Shown here: in pieces, positions 10,498-26,800 of the stretch | Layout: every line of letters begins with the position of its first letter | How positions within the stretch are numbered: position 1 is the stretch's first letter | Source: Lingula anatina | Taxonomy: Eukaryota > Brachiopoda > Lingulata > Lingulida > Lingulidae | DNA length: 64,000 nt | Assembly (NCBI RefSeq): GCF_001039355.2 | Contig: NW_019773518.1 | Coordinates: forward strand, 8,897-72,896 | Direction of reading: 5' to 3' | Notes under the pieces: model-generated | Seen by the model: only the letters and a program-made list of their open reading frames with translations | The model's database searches: none | Told to the model about the DNA's origin: nothing | Made by a program: the position numbers and the translations under genes

Positions 10498-12788
10498 TTA
10501 TAAATGTTACCATCTAAAATATTCCAATATATATATTTCATAGTGCTTCTATAAGTTCTGATATTTTAATAACAATCATTATTATTCATATAATAATAAT
10601 TATTATTCTTTTTTTTCACACCTCGCTCACCTTGTCTGGTCTGTTAATGGTTACGTCACATGAAGTGGGACTGTTTCAGGCAGCCGCTCATTTTTGTTTC
10701 GCTGTAAGTAAAAGAAAAAAATTCCGTAGATAGAAAAAACGTATTTTATCGCTGTCGTCAGAAAAATGTTCAATTTTTGTTGCACTGCAAGACGTAATGT
10801 GATAAATATTGCATGTTTTAATCTGACCATGAAGTATTTTGTTAGAAACGGCTGTCGTCGTGAAAATGTATGAATAAATAAAACAAAAATGCAAATAGTG
10901 AATAACAGGAGCTAAAAAAACAAAAAGATGAAAGTTGTAAAGAAAGATAAATGCCTTATTTACAAAATCAATCAAATAGCAATCCAATCAAATATTAATT
11001 CAAATTGATAAATAAATCAAATAGATGAGTCCTCATAACTATGATCAAGTACATTTTAATATTAAATGAAAGAGTGACCGAGTGGCCAAGAAGGGGGATC
11101 GTTCAAATTTCCTCTGTTTAGTATCATTTTGCTTGAACAAAGACATTCACAATACAACAAAAGCGCGACGCGACGCATCTCGGTATACATGTCAATAGCA
11201 CGTGTTGTGGAGCTAATCTGACTTCTGTATTAAGACTACCGGCTGTGTTTGGAGATCAGTAAACGCCACACCGGAGACCTGTTCCCCAAACAATTTCAAC
11301 AAGCGGTTATAACTATCGATCCGTCATTCAAACACAGAGAGCTTAAAACGTCGATATGAAGTGCTGTCTCTTTCTCTGCTACGCTTCATAAAACAGAAGC
11401 TGATTATTCAGGATATTGCAAATACTGGTATAAAGAGCAATCCCTTTTGTTTGCTTGGGACTATTATGTTTGCTACTGTACGCAGATTACAAGTTAGGAT
11501 ATTGAATGCGTCGACATTAAGGGTTGCCTTTTCTCTGTTAAGACCACGTAAAATAGCAAATGACAGCTGAGGATGTTAGACTTGTTGACAGAAATCGCGT
11601 GCATTCCTCTTAGCGTGCACGCCATGCACCGCGGCACGGAGCACGTGCTATCTTATCTTTCTTAAGTTAAACTCGTGTGATACTTAAACTTGGTTATACT
11701 CAACCGTCTTCCTCAATTTCTTTGCAGATTCATTACTCACTGTACTTACTTTTTATGTAGCAACGTACAGATGTCATATTGCAACATCTTATTTAGCTTT
11801 CATCATGAAGATAGTAAACTATCCGCCTTCTTTTTCTTTGCCTTTTTTATTCGCATGGAGAAAGAACACTATAAAGAAGACTATATTTAATATAGCGTTT
11901 TTCATTGTCATATTCAATACATGCTATTTCTGCGTGGAGGCTGAATGTTGGGATGATAAAGCGTTCATCAGTAAAAAAATCACTTTCAGTAATGGGTGTT
12001 TTGTCAATAGTCATGATACACGCATGTCATGACACATATAGCATCATGGATCCATTAAAAAATATCGAATTGAAAAGGCCCCTAAAATGTGAATATTAAA
12101 AAGACAAAATGATATTCTATATACTGTCATGAAACAAAATTTGCACAGGTGATAATGTTTTATGATAATAAAACTTTGTAAAATGAATAATTATTTATTT
12201 TTATTTCCTGTCGCTATTTATCGGAACTCGCGCAAGGGTTAGACTGAGCATTTAGAAATGAAAATGTCAAAACTGAATTAGTCCTGAAACTGCTTGGAAT
12301 AAACAGCCTTGTATTTCACCATGTAATCTTTACCTCTGCTTTTAAATGTGTTCTGGCCTGACGCTACGGTGGTACTGTACCCACTATAATCTCAATCAGA
12401 AGCGTGTATATGTACTCTATTACATTAACAGGTTTCATAAATCGCACTGGCATCGAAGTAAAATATTCATAACCATTACAAAAGCAATGGCTGTATAAAG
12501 GCTATGCATTGGAATACATGTACAGTATCACAAAACTGTGAAGATGCGCCATCGCACTAATAGGTATAGGCTCAGCCAGCCTAATAATGGAATAGATACG
12601 GGTGTCCATTATTGATATTCTCCATACCGCCTTTACTGCTTTCTACAATATAATGCAGATGAATTAGAATAATTGATACAAATTTTGTCGCCAAACGGAC
12701 AGAGAGCATGCAATCACTAATGGGTTTGGGTAGCATCTGTGACTTTTGATCGACCTCAGTATTGATTCTGGTCATTATTTGGATGTAA

Positions 12789-12963
12789 GGCCCCATTCAG
12801 AATAGGGGAACAACAAGTCCGAGAGTCAAATATGGCCGACCTACTTGAATACTTCCCCTCGGGATATCTATTCAAAGTCTATTAGCGGATTACACGGCAA
12901 GCTTGGTAGTGGGTCGCCATATTTGACCCTCGGACTAGTTAGTCCCTTATTCTGAATGGAGCC
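12789..12963. mobile_element. Palindromic MITE, family B, copy 2 with TAA target duplication
   Basis: A 175-bp element with left end GGCCCCATTCAGAATAGGGG and a matching inverted right end (13 of the outer 16 bases agree by eye). It is flanked by TAA on both sides (12786-12788 and 12964-12966). A 3-bp TWA duplication with G-starting ends is typical of PIF/Harbinger non-autonomous elements. No coding capacity. Confidence 0.85.
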
Positions 12964-12966
12964 TAA

Positions 12967-16432
<3,466 letters not shown>

Positions 16433-16717
16433 AAACGTTTTCCGACGATGAGGAATAATAATCAAGAAGTAATGAAAAAAAAACTTATTCAATACAAATT
16501 TGGTGCTCTTATCTTGAAGATTTTTAAGACGCATTTTGCTATTCAATATTACTGCCGATCAACTTTGGTGTAATCTTTTCCACTTTTCATGTTCACTTCT
16601 CATTTTTTAAATTTATACCTAAACTTCCTTGCTTTTTACATTTGTTTGTCTGAATGGCATAGCTTTTGAAACGCGTTTCACTTAAGTCTTTCACAGGTGT
16701 TCTTAGTGATTTTCTAA

Positions 16718-16976
16718 GGGCACATTCCAAATAAAACTATCGTTCTACGTAGACGGACCAACTCCGCGGAGACTCTTGCTGACTGCTGACTTGCTGACCA
16801 CCAGATTACCAGACTGGCGTAAACTAGAATACAGAAGAGCTGGTGCTTATGCGAGTACGTTGGAAACAAAGGGAGGTGTGTTGATTTGTTAATCTGATTT
16901 CATTCAGCGAGAGAGAGAGTCCCAGAGGAGTTAAATCGATCTATGTATAACAGTAGTTTCATTTTGAATGGTCCCC
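16718..16976. mobile_element. Inverted-repeat MITE, family C, diverged copy 1
   Basis: The left end GGGCACATTCCAAATAAAAC and the inverted right end (complement reads GGGGACCATTCAAAATGAAA) pair imperfectly. TAA precedes the left end (16715-16717). The interior shares ACTCTTGCTGACTG, AGAATACAGAA and CAGCGAGAGAG with the copy at 39914-40171. Non-coding. Confidence 0.65.
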
Positions 16977-18020
16977 AAGTTACATATAACCAGTAGAGAC
17001 TGAATGATGCAGGCAAGAAGACTGTGGAACGGTCATGCGTTTATCATCTTATCTATGCCCGTCAAGATATATCAAAGATCAATCCAGAAATCAAGGAATT
17101 CAACAAAAGAAACAAACTGATACAACGTCATAAAAGCATATGACCCAAAACGTTTCGTAAAAAAATCTTTTAATTATTGGCATATTTCACGGCGGAAGAA
17201 GCCTCGGTTTAGAAATACCGGTTTTTAAAGCGTACTATATTAGAATCCGTAGGTAGACTGATCGGTTGCCTCGTAGTCAATATCCTTATTTAACAAACGA
17301 GCAATATGAAACACGCTTTTAACATCGTGCTGTTGATAATTATATACATGTATATAGCCAGATACAATTCTAAGAGTCTGACTATGCTTTGCAAAAAAAT
17401 CCTTAAATAATTGCCTTAGTTTACCACAAAACCCACGTGTCTCATCATTCTCTATCAATACTTCGAATCACACAGATATATTTTAATCACGACTTGATAT
17501 AAATCACATTTACGTCCGTCTTATCGCTGTTAAAGTCGCATTCTTTATAATTAAACCACAGCACAATACTATGAATCTTGTCAGCGCTTCCCTGCAATGT
17601 GAGCAGCTTCCGAGTTAACCAGGTTAGGACAGATAATCGATATTGTTTTGAGGAGGATCTGATTCTCTGTATCGTTGTTTAAGAACAGCTTTCGCTATGT
17701 ATACAGTATATATCCAGTATGGCAGTGGCAGTTCTAGATTTTTCTCGTTCCCTTTCGAAATATTAAAAAAATTGACACAAAAAAGTCTGGAAATAATGTA
17801 ATTCTTTATTTTTTTAATCCATGTTCGAATACTAACGACATTTAGAAATTTGTATTTTTTTGTAAGTGCAATATCTTACTTGTTTTTCATTTTAAGCAAA
17901 CACCCAAGTGATACAGATTACATTTTAAATGGTATGAGGTATTCCCGCTTTATAAACGCACCAGAACTATTTTGCCAGCCGAATACATGTAGGATACAAT
18001 GTATGTATTTGCCTTTCTTG

Positions 18021-18197
18021 GTTTGGTACCAGTCTAACTCACAAAATTACGGAATGATTTTGATAAAATTTTCAGAGCAGGTCAGACGTGGACTACCTCA
18101 GAATCGACCAGATTTTGGCACCGATCCACCGATTAATTCATTCATTAATGAGAACGGAGTAGTCTTGGCGCAGGTCGGCTCGCTCTGAGTTCTTGTC
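18021..18197 (+). mobile_element. Dispersed repeat (family E), interior and right end
   Basis: It begins CAGTCTAACTCACAAAATTA and continues through TTTTGATAAAATTTTCAGAG, AGATTTTGGCACCGATCCA and TTGGCGCAGGTCGGCTCGCT. The last block corresponds to a GGCGGAGGTCTGCGCTC-type end that I recall from repeats in fish and marine invertebrates. The 22160-21992 copy supplies the other end on the opposite strand. Confidence 0.6.
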
Positions 18198-18270
18198 TTA
18201 ATGTTAATGGACTTTGCCGTTGTTGCAGTGGGCCCTTGGCCCCATCGATTGGATCTTTTCCTTAGAAGTG

Positions 18271-18664
18271 TTGTGTGTGTGTGTGTGTGTGAGTGTGTGC
18301 ATGCTCGCACGTGTTTATGTTTATGTCTGTGCGTGCACGTGCGTGCGAGCTTGCGTATGTTGAAATGGAGACCGCAATCGGGGTATTTTTGCAAAATCCG
18401 GTTTCTGTAACTTACCAATACACATGACAAGAAGCTAGCTTGACACCCCCTTCTTCCTGTCGTAACCTAGACTGAAGACGAAGCCTAGTGTTTTACTAAG
18501 GAAAACCAGTCTTGTTCTGTGAATAGTATATAATGGCCGAGTACCTAAAGTATATATTGCGTTTTCATCCTGGTGGTTTATGGTAAAGAAGCAAAGATGT
18601 GATTGTGTGTGTGTGTGTGTGTTTGTTTGTTTGTTTGTTTGTTTGTGTGAGTGTCTGTCTGTGT

Positions 18665-18702
<38 letters not shown>
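18271..18702. repeat. GT-rich simple repeats
   Basis: TG runs lie at 18271-18298, and a compound (GT)n(GTTT)n(GTCT)n(GT)n array lies at about 18605-18702. The intervening 300 bases are non-repetitive with no recognisable gene. Confidence 0.85.
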
Positions 18703-18704
<2 letters not shown>

Positions 18705-21700
18705 CGGGATGGTCGCTTAGTGACTGAACAGTCTGAGATGCGCAACCTGGCGGCTCCTCAATTCCCAGCCGAGACTTATAAAATCTTAACACCAACATGT
18801 CTGACAGAACCACAACCAGTGTCTGAGAACCGTTGCCAACGGCCGATTCTCCAGAGCCGGCAATCTGTAGTTTCAGTCTGGCCTTCATATAAGGTTATTT
18901 CATCCCTACGGGATTTTTTTCAGAGCTCTGCCTACTGTTTGCTTTAAGTTCAAACTCCGCTGAATAATAGAATCGGTGGAGGTTATTTCCCAGGAGTGAA
19001 GACGAAGCCAAGCAGAGGTTTCCAATGATTTTGATTTTTTTTGTGCTTCAATAACCTCTGAAGAGTTTAGCTCATTTTTTACTCACGCGTTCTCCTAAAA
19101 CACTATATCTATATAAATTAATTTTTTTGTCCCTCAACCTCCCTCTTGTTAGCTAAAATTCCAAAGTTTCTCTCTGGTTATTCTTCTGGTAGAATATGAG
19201 GTACAGTGTAAATAAATGTTCTATGAACAAGGTTTATTTTGAATCAATCTACATGTACAATACATCAGCTTAACTTGTGATATATACTTTGCACCAAAAG
19301 TAAGTTTACGACGAAATGCCAAAACAGTTCCATAAAAACAACCTTAAAATACACCACACTCTCAAGGAATATGATAAGATTATATGAAAAAATCAATACT
19401 GAGCTGTAGCGTACTCGGCATTGAAGTTAGCACTTAATCAAAAACATAAACCTTGTCAAATAACTCGATGAAAAAAATACAAAAACCCATTTCCTTTGTA
19501 AGAGGTTTGTTCGTCAATTCAGAAAAAAATGCATTCTATTTTTCTAAAGTTTTGCAGCCTTCAAGCATCGCTAACATTAAACATGGCGACAAATCACCAA
19601 TCTGCAACTTCCAGAAAGTAGGGAGTACGTAAGAACCTCAATGCTCGTCGCATCCAGGCAAGACATAACAAATCCATTTGTCGATCGCGGGGCTTCCGAT
19701 AGTAAATACAGCGCTAATTTGGTATCCGCCCGCTGTGCAAATGTTGTAAACCCTGAAGATGGATAATTAACTGCATCTTACGCATTTTACTTCGATAATG
19801 ATTCAAATGAACCACAAGACTGTGTCACTATTATCTTGGGCCTTGGTCAGACGTTACTAATTGTCTTCTCATATTTTATTCTATTTCATTATTATTATTA
19901 TTATTATTTTTTTTTTTTGACAATCAATGACGTTTTTTTCTAATCTGATCTCTTGCCATTGCTAAATCCTTTTTTTTTTGTATGTAAAATTTCCAAGTTT
20001 CAAAAACCAATGGATTTACATATTATGACATAAACACTTGAGTTCATACTGTAAAACCCGGAGATGCACGTGGACTCGGCATTACGTATTCAATATATCA
20101 TGGAAATATATGACATTCATAATATTATCTACCCGCAGTCCTGAGAACACAATACTCGAACAATTATAATGTGATTTTCACTCATGTGCTGTTACCAAGG
20201 CAACGCGATGTCAGTGAATTAAGGAGGTGATATTGTGGCAAACAGCGCGTCTTAATGTTGACATTAAGCGAGTATTCTACACTGGCAGGGACTTGCCAGC
20301 CAGATATAATATATAAGAGCAGATATTGAAATGTCTCAGATATGTTTCAATCTGAAAAGAGGTCAATTTACTTCTTATGTGGGATGTTTGTTTTTTGTTT
20401 TTGTTTTTTTTAAATATTTTGTATTTAAAAAATAAAACAACAAACTTTCCGTCTGAATGATATTAGCTGAATATCCAAAAAAGACTTAATCTTCAAATTC
20501 ATATTCAGCGTCTTATCACATTAGTCCATATATAGACACCATTTTTCGTATAGAACTATCCTAGGACTAAAACGTTCTCATTGAACCTCCAGATATTGAA
20601 CGGCATTTACTTCAAGCTAACCAGGGCCTTTATCGTTTGCAAACCTCGCTCTCTGGGGAACCCCATGAATATGACCGTGCCTCATCTTTAATAGGTTGCT
20701 TGGTCCTGGGAGAGGCAATACAATCCATTAGCAAATAACCATTACCGATAACAAACGTCATGATTCTGGCATCGGGCCGTCAACGGGGCATAACGCACGG
20801 GCTCAAACCATTTGACACGTGCGATATTATTGGAGTGCGCGTCGTTGTATGATGCTTAATATCGGGAGAGATCAATGATCAATATGACTGCACTATTTGC
20901 TGAACGGCTTTGTAACGCATGTTTTGTGTCAGTTAGAGATGTACAGTGAGTGCTCCGACCTCGTTGATTCCAAAGGAATATCCTCGACCGTTTTAGAAGA
21001 CAATGCAGAATTACTGCATTTGAAAAAAGCATTACTGACGAGAAAAGTAGAAAGCATTTAATAACCATGCAATTAGTTGAAACTTTACACTTTGAATAGC
21101 TTATTTGATTTAGTTTTCGGTAGAAAAAGATCGAGATGTTATCAATTTCCGTCAACAGTTTTTTCTCGAGTTGGCAAAGAAAGAAAAGTTTGCAATTTTT
21201 ATAATTATTCATCATATATCTCATTAGTCCAGCTTTCTCTAGTTTCCACAGTATTTCGGCCGCTTGCTATTGTGTATTTGCTTAGAAACTGACGCGCGAA
21301 TCTTTATCGCAGGTGGACTAATTTCGCGACATAGGCTTAATAACTACGCAAGCTGACATACCATACTTCTGTAGCAGGTATCAGCCATATGTATGGCACT
21401 CTTAATAACGAAAAACGATTTATCTATTTGCACAGCTTTTCTGCATAGTCGACAATGTGTATATGGGCACGCTGATTACATTTTTTAATACAGTGTGATC
21501 ATACGGCCTAACTGCAATAATTGCCAATTTCCTCAAACACCAGCTTATATTACATGCTGAATAAATGGCCTAGATGCCTTATAAGTTACGCAGCTGGCAA
21601 CATGCTTATCTAAATAAGTCACGACGACTCCTTGATACATGTATAAAGCTGAGGTTTATCTTTTCGCGTTGAAATATTTATGCGCAAGCCGTTCGGTTTT

Positions 21701-21991
21701 ATCTAAATTGTGAGTGACGATATTGATTATAAAACACGATCGCATATATCAGATTAAGCAGATGCTATATTATTCTTAACACATTGCTATGGTTGCTACC
21801 AGCTTACGATTAGAATCATAAAATTTCCAGTGCAACTGGAGGGGTTGGGGGGGATATTCTATGCCCCCCTCTCCATTGTTGCACCCCATCCATTCACAAT
21901 GTAAACTAGAAAAGCATCCCGAGAGCTCAGACCTACGCCAAGGCAGCGATTTTTTTTATTATTATTGACTATTGATTGATTATTGATTGAT

Positions 21992-22160
21992 TATATCCGC
22001 ATCACCACCAAAAACTAATCATCTCTTCCTTTGCCCATTTCTGACAGTTCCGGAAAATTTCATCAAAAGCGGTCTATAACTTTGAGTTATGTTGATGACA
22101 AACATACAAACAAACAGACAAACAGGGGTGAAAACATAACCTCCTTGGCGGAGGTAATTA
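21992..22160 (-). mobile_element. Dispersed repeat (family E), left end on the minus strand
   Basis: Read on the minus strand it starts ATTACCTCCGCCAAGGAGGT, then a poly-(TTTG) segment, then AACTCAAAGTTATAG, TTTTGATGAAATTTTC and AGTTTTTGGTGGTGATGCGG. The short hairpin at the start (CCTCCGCCAAGGAGG) and this order match a repeat common in marine animals. The classification (SINE-like or DNA element) is not settled here. Confidence 0.65.
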
Positions 22161-23035
22161 AATAGGCAAAATTTAGGCCTAAGTGGGCGGTAGTATCAAA
22201 GCCTATCTCCTGACCTCTAATGGGACCTGCAGTGTATTTTGAAGGTACTGTGCGGGTAATTCTATCATCTCGTGAACATATTAATTAATTAATTAATTAA
22301 TTATGTCAAAAAGCAAGGAAGGAAACGGATATTAAAAAAGGCAGACGTATAGAATGAAATGCGTAGATATGGCTTCGCCAAATTTTAATAAGAGAAAAAG
22401 GGAAGTGCGTTTTCCACTCGCAATATTCTCGTATTTTCACTAAAACGTAGACCATGAGCAAAGCTATCAGAGACAAACCACTTTTCACGTTCTATTACAT
22501 TAAATGCGCAGGTATGGTTTTGTATATTGAGTATGAACATTTCCAATTTATGAACATTTCTAATCTAAAGAAAGATATAATAATAATAGTAATAAACAAT
22601 ATTGATGCATAATAACATCCCATCTACCGCAAATTCATTTCGCAGAAGACAAGACGCAGTTACATTATCGTACTCATCTCAGTAATTCACCCAGCACAAG
22701 TCATTGTTTCATTAAATACATATTCCTATCTGCAAGAATCCATTATCAGTGCATACTGTCACAAAAGGATCGAAATCCGAGGCTTTAACTACGACATGCA
22801 TTAAGTTCACTGCACCGAGATCCTTCGTGATTGATAACTGCGAAGCTGCAGTATGTTGTTCCTAAGTGCTTTTATGGAAGACTTTTTTCATATAGACGAA
22901 CTAAACGTGACTGCACCCCGCGAAGATGCTTGCATTTTGACGTGGAAATAACGGAGGCAGAAGGCGAGAAGGAGAGGTTCTAGATAACAGTCCATCAGTG
23001 GGGAGGGAGGAGGTGGTTAAACGTAGCCTCTGCTT

Positions 23036-23165
23036 AACCTCTACCAGGGCCACAGATTGATTTTTCACTAGATATTCACAGAATATGTGCCTGACTAAAT
23101 ATGGTCCTCTAACTGTGTGGCTTGTGGAAATGTGCCTATAATATCTGCCACCCTGGTAGAGGGTA
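23036..23165. mobile_element. Inverted-repeat element (family D) with a 12-bp flanking direct repeat
   Basis: A 130-bp element with ends AACCTCTACCAGGG and the complement of TACCCTCTACCAGGG. It is flanked by a perfect direct repeat, TAGCCTCTGCTT, at 23024-23035 and 23166-23177. Nine- to twelve-bp duplications point to a Mutator-like (MULE) mechanism. A related left end occurs at 47145-47200 and 52631-52685. Confidence 0.75.
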
Positions 23166-23177
23166 TAGCCTCTGCTT

Positions 23178-23820
23178 TCGTTTTGTTTGCAAGCGATCGA
23201 CCTATTTGCTACCCAAGTAGCCATCCTCCCTGTTCTACACTGCTTGATCCACCAGTAGTTAATACGCAAATACAACTGATCAAACATGTGCGTTCAACCA
23301 CCTTCATCTCTACAAACGCAAGTGCACTGCAATGATGCGGGTTTCATATTCATAGCGAATTATCAAATATATATGGAATATACGATACGTACGCTACTTT
23401 ACTGCCAGCCGCATTAACGTGACCTATAAAGCGCTAACTACATTCGAGGTGAAAATTATCACAGAATAAAGCGAATGGTGTATTATGGAAGTAATGACAT
23501 ATTACGGTTACATGTACATGTACTGATAATTGGACTTTTAACTCAAACACACCCACCCTAATACTACATAATACGAGGCTAAAATGTCTATAGGAATGTA
23601 CAATGTTCTTGTAATATTTCTTATATATCCGTTATATACTTACAGACGTACATGCGTAGCACCATCACAGACCCCAAAGATTATATGAGATACCAGAAAA
23701 ACACGAGCGACACACAACATACATATTATACTATTACGAATTACGCGAATATGTATACTACTATTTACCGCTATTGTACACTACTAGCTTATGGAGTCAT
23801 ACATGTATGTGCTAATAGAT
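23178..23820. other. Downstream flank of the Ser/Arg-rich gene
   Basis: AT-rich sequence that probably includes the 3' UTR of the minus-strand gene ending at 23821. I see no clear poly(A) signal and no other gene. Confidence 0.4.
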
Positions 23821-26800
23821 TTACTTTATATCCATTTTCGGATATTCTATGCCCAAAAGCTCACCTACGTTGATGTAAATGATCACCCCAATCACGGCGA
23901 GGAGAAGTAACAATCCCACCGTAATGAACACAATGTTTAGAATTTTTTTCAATAGCAAATACTCATCAGTGCCTGGGTTGAGAATGTTGCGATCCAGTCC
24001 TCCTTTGCCTTCCAGTCTGTTATCCTCTAAACGTTTGTAAATTCTTTGCAGAGTGGAGTTCTGTTTTCGGTGGGATTTTAAAGCAACGCTGTCTTTGGAA
24101 TCCTCTCTTTTATCGTCTAAATTATCCATCGAGACGCTGGTGGCGTCCATGTCACTTCTAGGGTCCGATTTTGGATTTGAGGCCAGCGCCATCTCGGGAG
24201 AAATTGTGGAATTATTATTATTATTACTGTTATTATCATTAGGCTGTAACGTAGACGCTCCTTGTCCCTGCTGTTTTAATAACAATTCCTCGATACTCTC
24301 GTCATTGCGACCCGCCTCATTGATATTCACAATCTCGTCGTGCTGTGCTGATTGAGTACCTCCGCTGGCGGGGAAATCCTCGCGGGCCAATCGATCGCGT
24401 TCGTCTGCTCCGCCAGCTTCCACTGCAGAAACCGATTTGTTGTGCCTCCGGCTTAGTGGGGTGGCAGCTCGGAAGTAATGCTCAAACGAGAAAAGCTCAA
24501 AATCACTCGAGTCGTACTCATCTCCTGTAAGTTCAGGGGCACTCTTTCGGTCTATTTGACGCATGCGCGTATCCGGAAACTTCCCGTCGTTTCTGTCATC
24601 GTCACGATTGTTGCCCGCAGCCTGCCTGTTTGCGCAGCCGATGTCCTCACTAAAGGCGCGCGTATATTTAGATTTGCGTTGACCGCTTTCTGGAGGATAA
24701 AACGCGTCGCTAACTTCACTATCGTTTGGATCAGGGACATATTGCGCAACTATATTATGATCCCTTTTTTGAGATTCTCTGCGTTTTTGCGGAGATGAAG
24801 CCCTGTCGGACTGTTTAACATTATTCGCATCTTGTCCATTTTTTAAACCGTTCTGATCACTTTCGCTGTCTTTGGTTGCACGTGTACCTTTCTGACTGGC
24901 ACGAGAAGCGGATCGCCTCCTTGCTAAATCTGACGAGGGCGACTGCAGCAACGGCGGGGGCTCGGATGCCGGGCGAACAACTTTACTCGAAATATCCTGA
25001 TTTGGGTTAACGCCCGTCTTCTCGTTTTTAGTGATCCCGTTGGTTGCAGGCCCCCCCTTCGTCACTTCTTTCGGAGGCACGGTAATGAAGCGGTTTTGGT
25101 AATATATGACAGACCTGGCTGGCAGACCCGGTTTGTGAGGGGCACTTTCGGGTCTTTTCTCAGGCTTCTGCTGATCACGCATCTTTTCAGTGTTGGACCA
25201 CGTGTTCCGGCGCACATCTCTTTCCTCTGGGACTAGTAGACTGTTACCGGTCTCATCGTCATTTTCACTTAAAGAACCGACCCGGCCCTGCGCAGACGCT
25301 GCTCTGGACTTAGGCCTGTTGAGTGAGTGCTTTCCGTAAAGGGAAGAACTCTGCGGACAATCTGAGTATTCCTCCACTTCTTTATCGAGGTCGTGACTTG
25401 CGTCAAGATGGTGAGCTTCTTTTCTACTATAACCATGCGTGCTTGAGTCGTACGAACTGGGCCGAATATCCTTTCTGTGATCTTTCTTAGTTTTCTGAGT
25501 AGGAGAGCTACTATAGAAAGTTGCGTCTGATTGCACGACCCTGTGTTTAGATTTTGGCGACTGTCGAGACGGCCGACTCTTTGGCCTATCAAAGGAACCG
25601 CTCTGGTCCTCTGACGTACTGCTTGAATATTTTCTTTGCCTTGCCGCGAGTGACAGTCTGTAGTCTCGCGGTCTCGCTTCCTCGCGCGTCACAGAGTGAC
25701 CAAGGGCCTTTTGCTGACGTTGCTCGTCCGATGCGCTGCTGGATGAACGGTGCTCTGTCTCGGAGGAGTTATTCCCTGGGCTGTAAGAAGCACTGGCTGA
25801 ACTTTCAATGGGACCCGGTGTCTTGTTGTGTCTTGACGGGGAAGGCGTCGTTAAATAGCTGTCTACGTCACCGTCCACCCCAGCTGGAGAGTCAAGGTAT
25901 GGAGACCGTTCTGACTGTGACCTTGAAGATGACCTCGATGGAGGTCGGGGTGACTTGGATCTTGACCTAGATAAAAGTGTAGGTGAATTTGAACTTTTTG
26001 GTAGATGGCGGCTGCGGCGACCTAGACCTTGACGATGGTCGAGGTGACCTTGACCTACTACGCGCACTAGGCGATCGGAGAAAATCCTTCTTTTCTACTG
26101 ATCCCTTTGACTCTGCTGTGTGTTCTTCAAGGGCTTTGCCACGCTGTTTAGGTGGGCTTCGTTTTATCTGATCCGGACTGTTTTGGTTGGCGCCATGCTT
26201 TTCATGGTTTCCGCTCTTTGTCAGTTGCTCTTCCTGGCGCTTAATATTTTCCCTTTCTTTTTGTTCTCTTCGATGGGAATGATTATGTTCCGATTTGGTG
26301 GCTTTACCCTGTGTATAAGCATCTAATTCATCACCGCTGGCGTGAGTTTTGTGGTTAACTTTCAGTCCATGAGGATTTTTCAGTGACTCAGTTTCAACAC
26401 TGTAAGCGGGGCCTCCGTGTTTCTGACCCGCGGGAAAAGAATGCGCGTGACTGTGTGAGGTTAAATTACTGGATAGCTCGTTAATCGCCTCTGCTATTTC
26501 CAGTGGGCTTGGAGCACGTAGGTACGACTCCTGCCTTTCATCTAGACCGGAGCCACTCGGCTCCTCTTGGTTAACGGGTGAAACTGCAGAGTTTCTTCCG
26601 CTTCTGGGACCGTTTGGGGTTTTCCCGTGAGACTGGCCAGATCTACGGGGTTTCCCAGAGCTGTGGTGCCTAGATCTACTGGGGTAGGGCGAGCGCACGC
26701 GCGGGTGCCTAGTTACCGGCGGTGGGTGGTCTGGAACAGATAACAAATCATTATCTACGTTCACATCTTCACTGCCCACGCTGGAAGCGCGTTTATGGCG

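Larger units (their letters stand above)
7440..12788. other. Intergenic region with microsatellites and repeat fragments, no gene seen
   Basis: Contents are a (CT)n tract at 7868-7888, a dispersed-repeat fragment at 8165-8274, a (GA)n tract at about 9214-9243, a weakly tandem stretch at 9670-9850, (TAAA)n at about 10228-10268 and (TAA)n at about 10428-10496. Open frames here are short, lack splice support and match no family I know. Confidence 0.5.
16977..23035. other. Intergenic region, repeats only
   Basis: Beyond the elements listed separately it holds GT-rich tracts at about 18271-18298 and 18603-18702, ATT repeats at about 19889-19908, a G-run/C-run hairpin at about 21838-21880 and (TTAA)n at about 22280-22303. 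A 72-codon minus-strand frame at 17240-17458 is unsupported. No gene is claimed. Confidence 0.5.

Noticed and set aside
11070-11125. tRNA-like stretch (ACCGAGTGGCCAAGAAGGGG, then TTCAAATTTC)
   Set aside because: There is an A-box-like match only. I could not fold an acceptor stem or anticodon arm with the right spacing.
17240-17458. 72-codon minus-strand frame with protein-like composition
   Set aside because: No ATG start, no clear splice signals and no family I recognise. It could be a terminal exon of an unknown gene, but there is not enough evidence.
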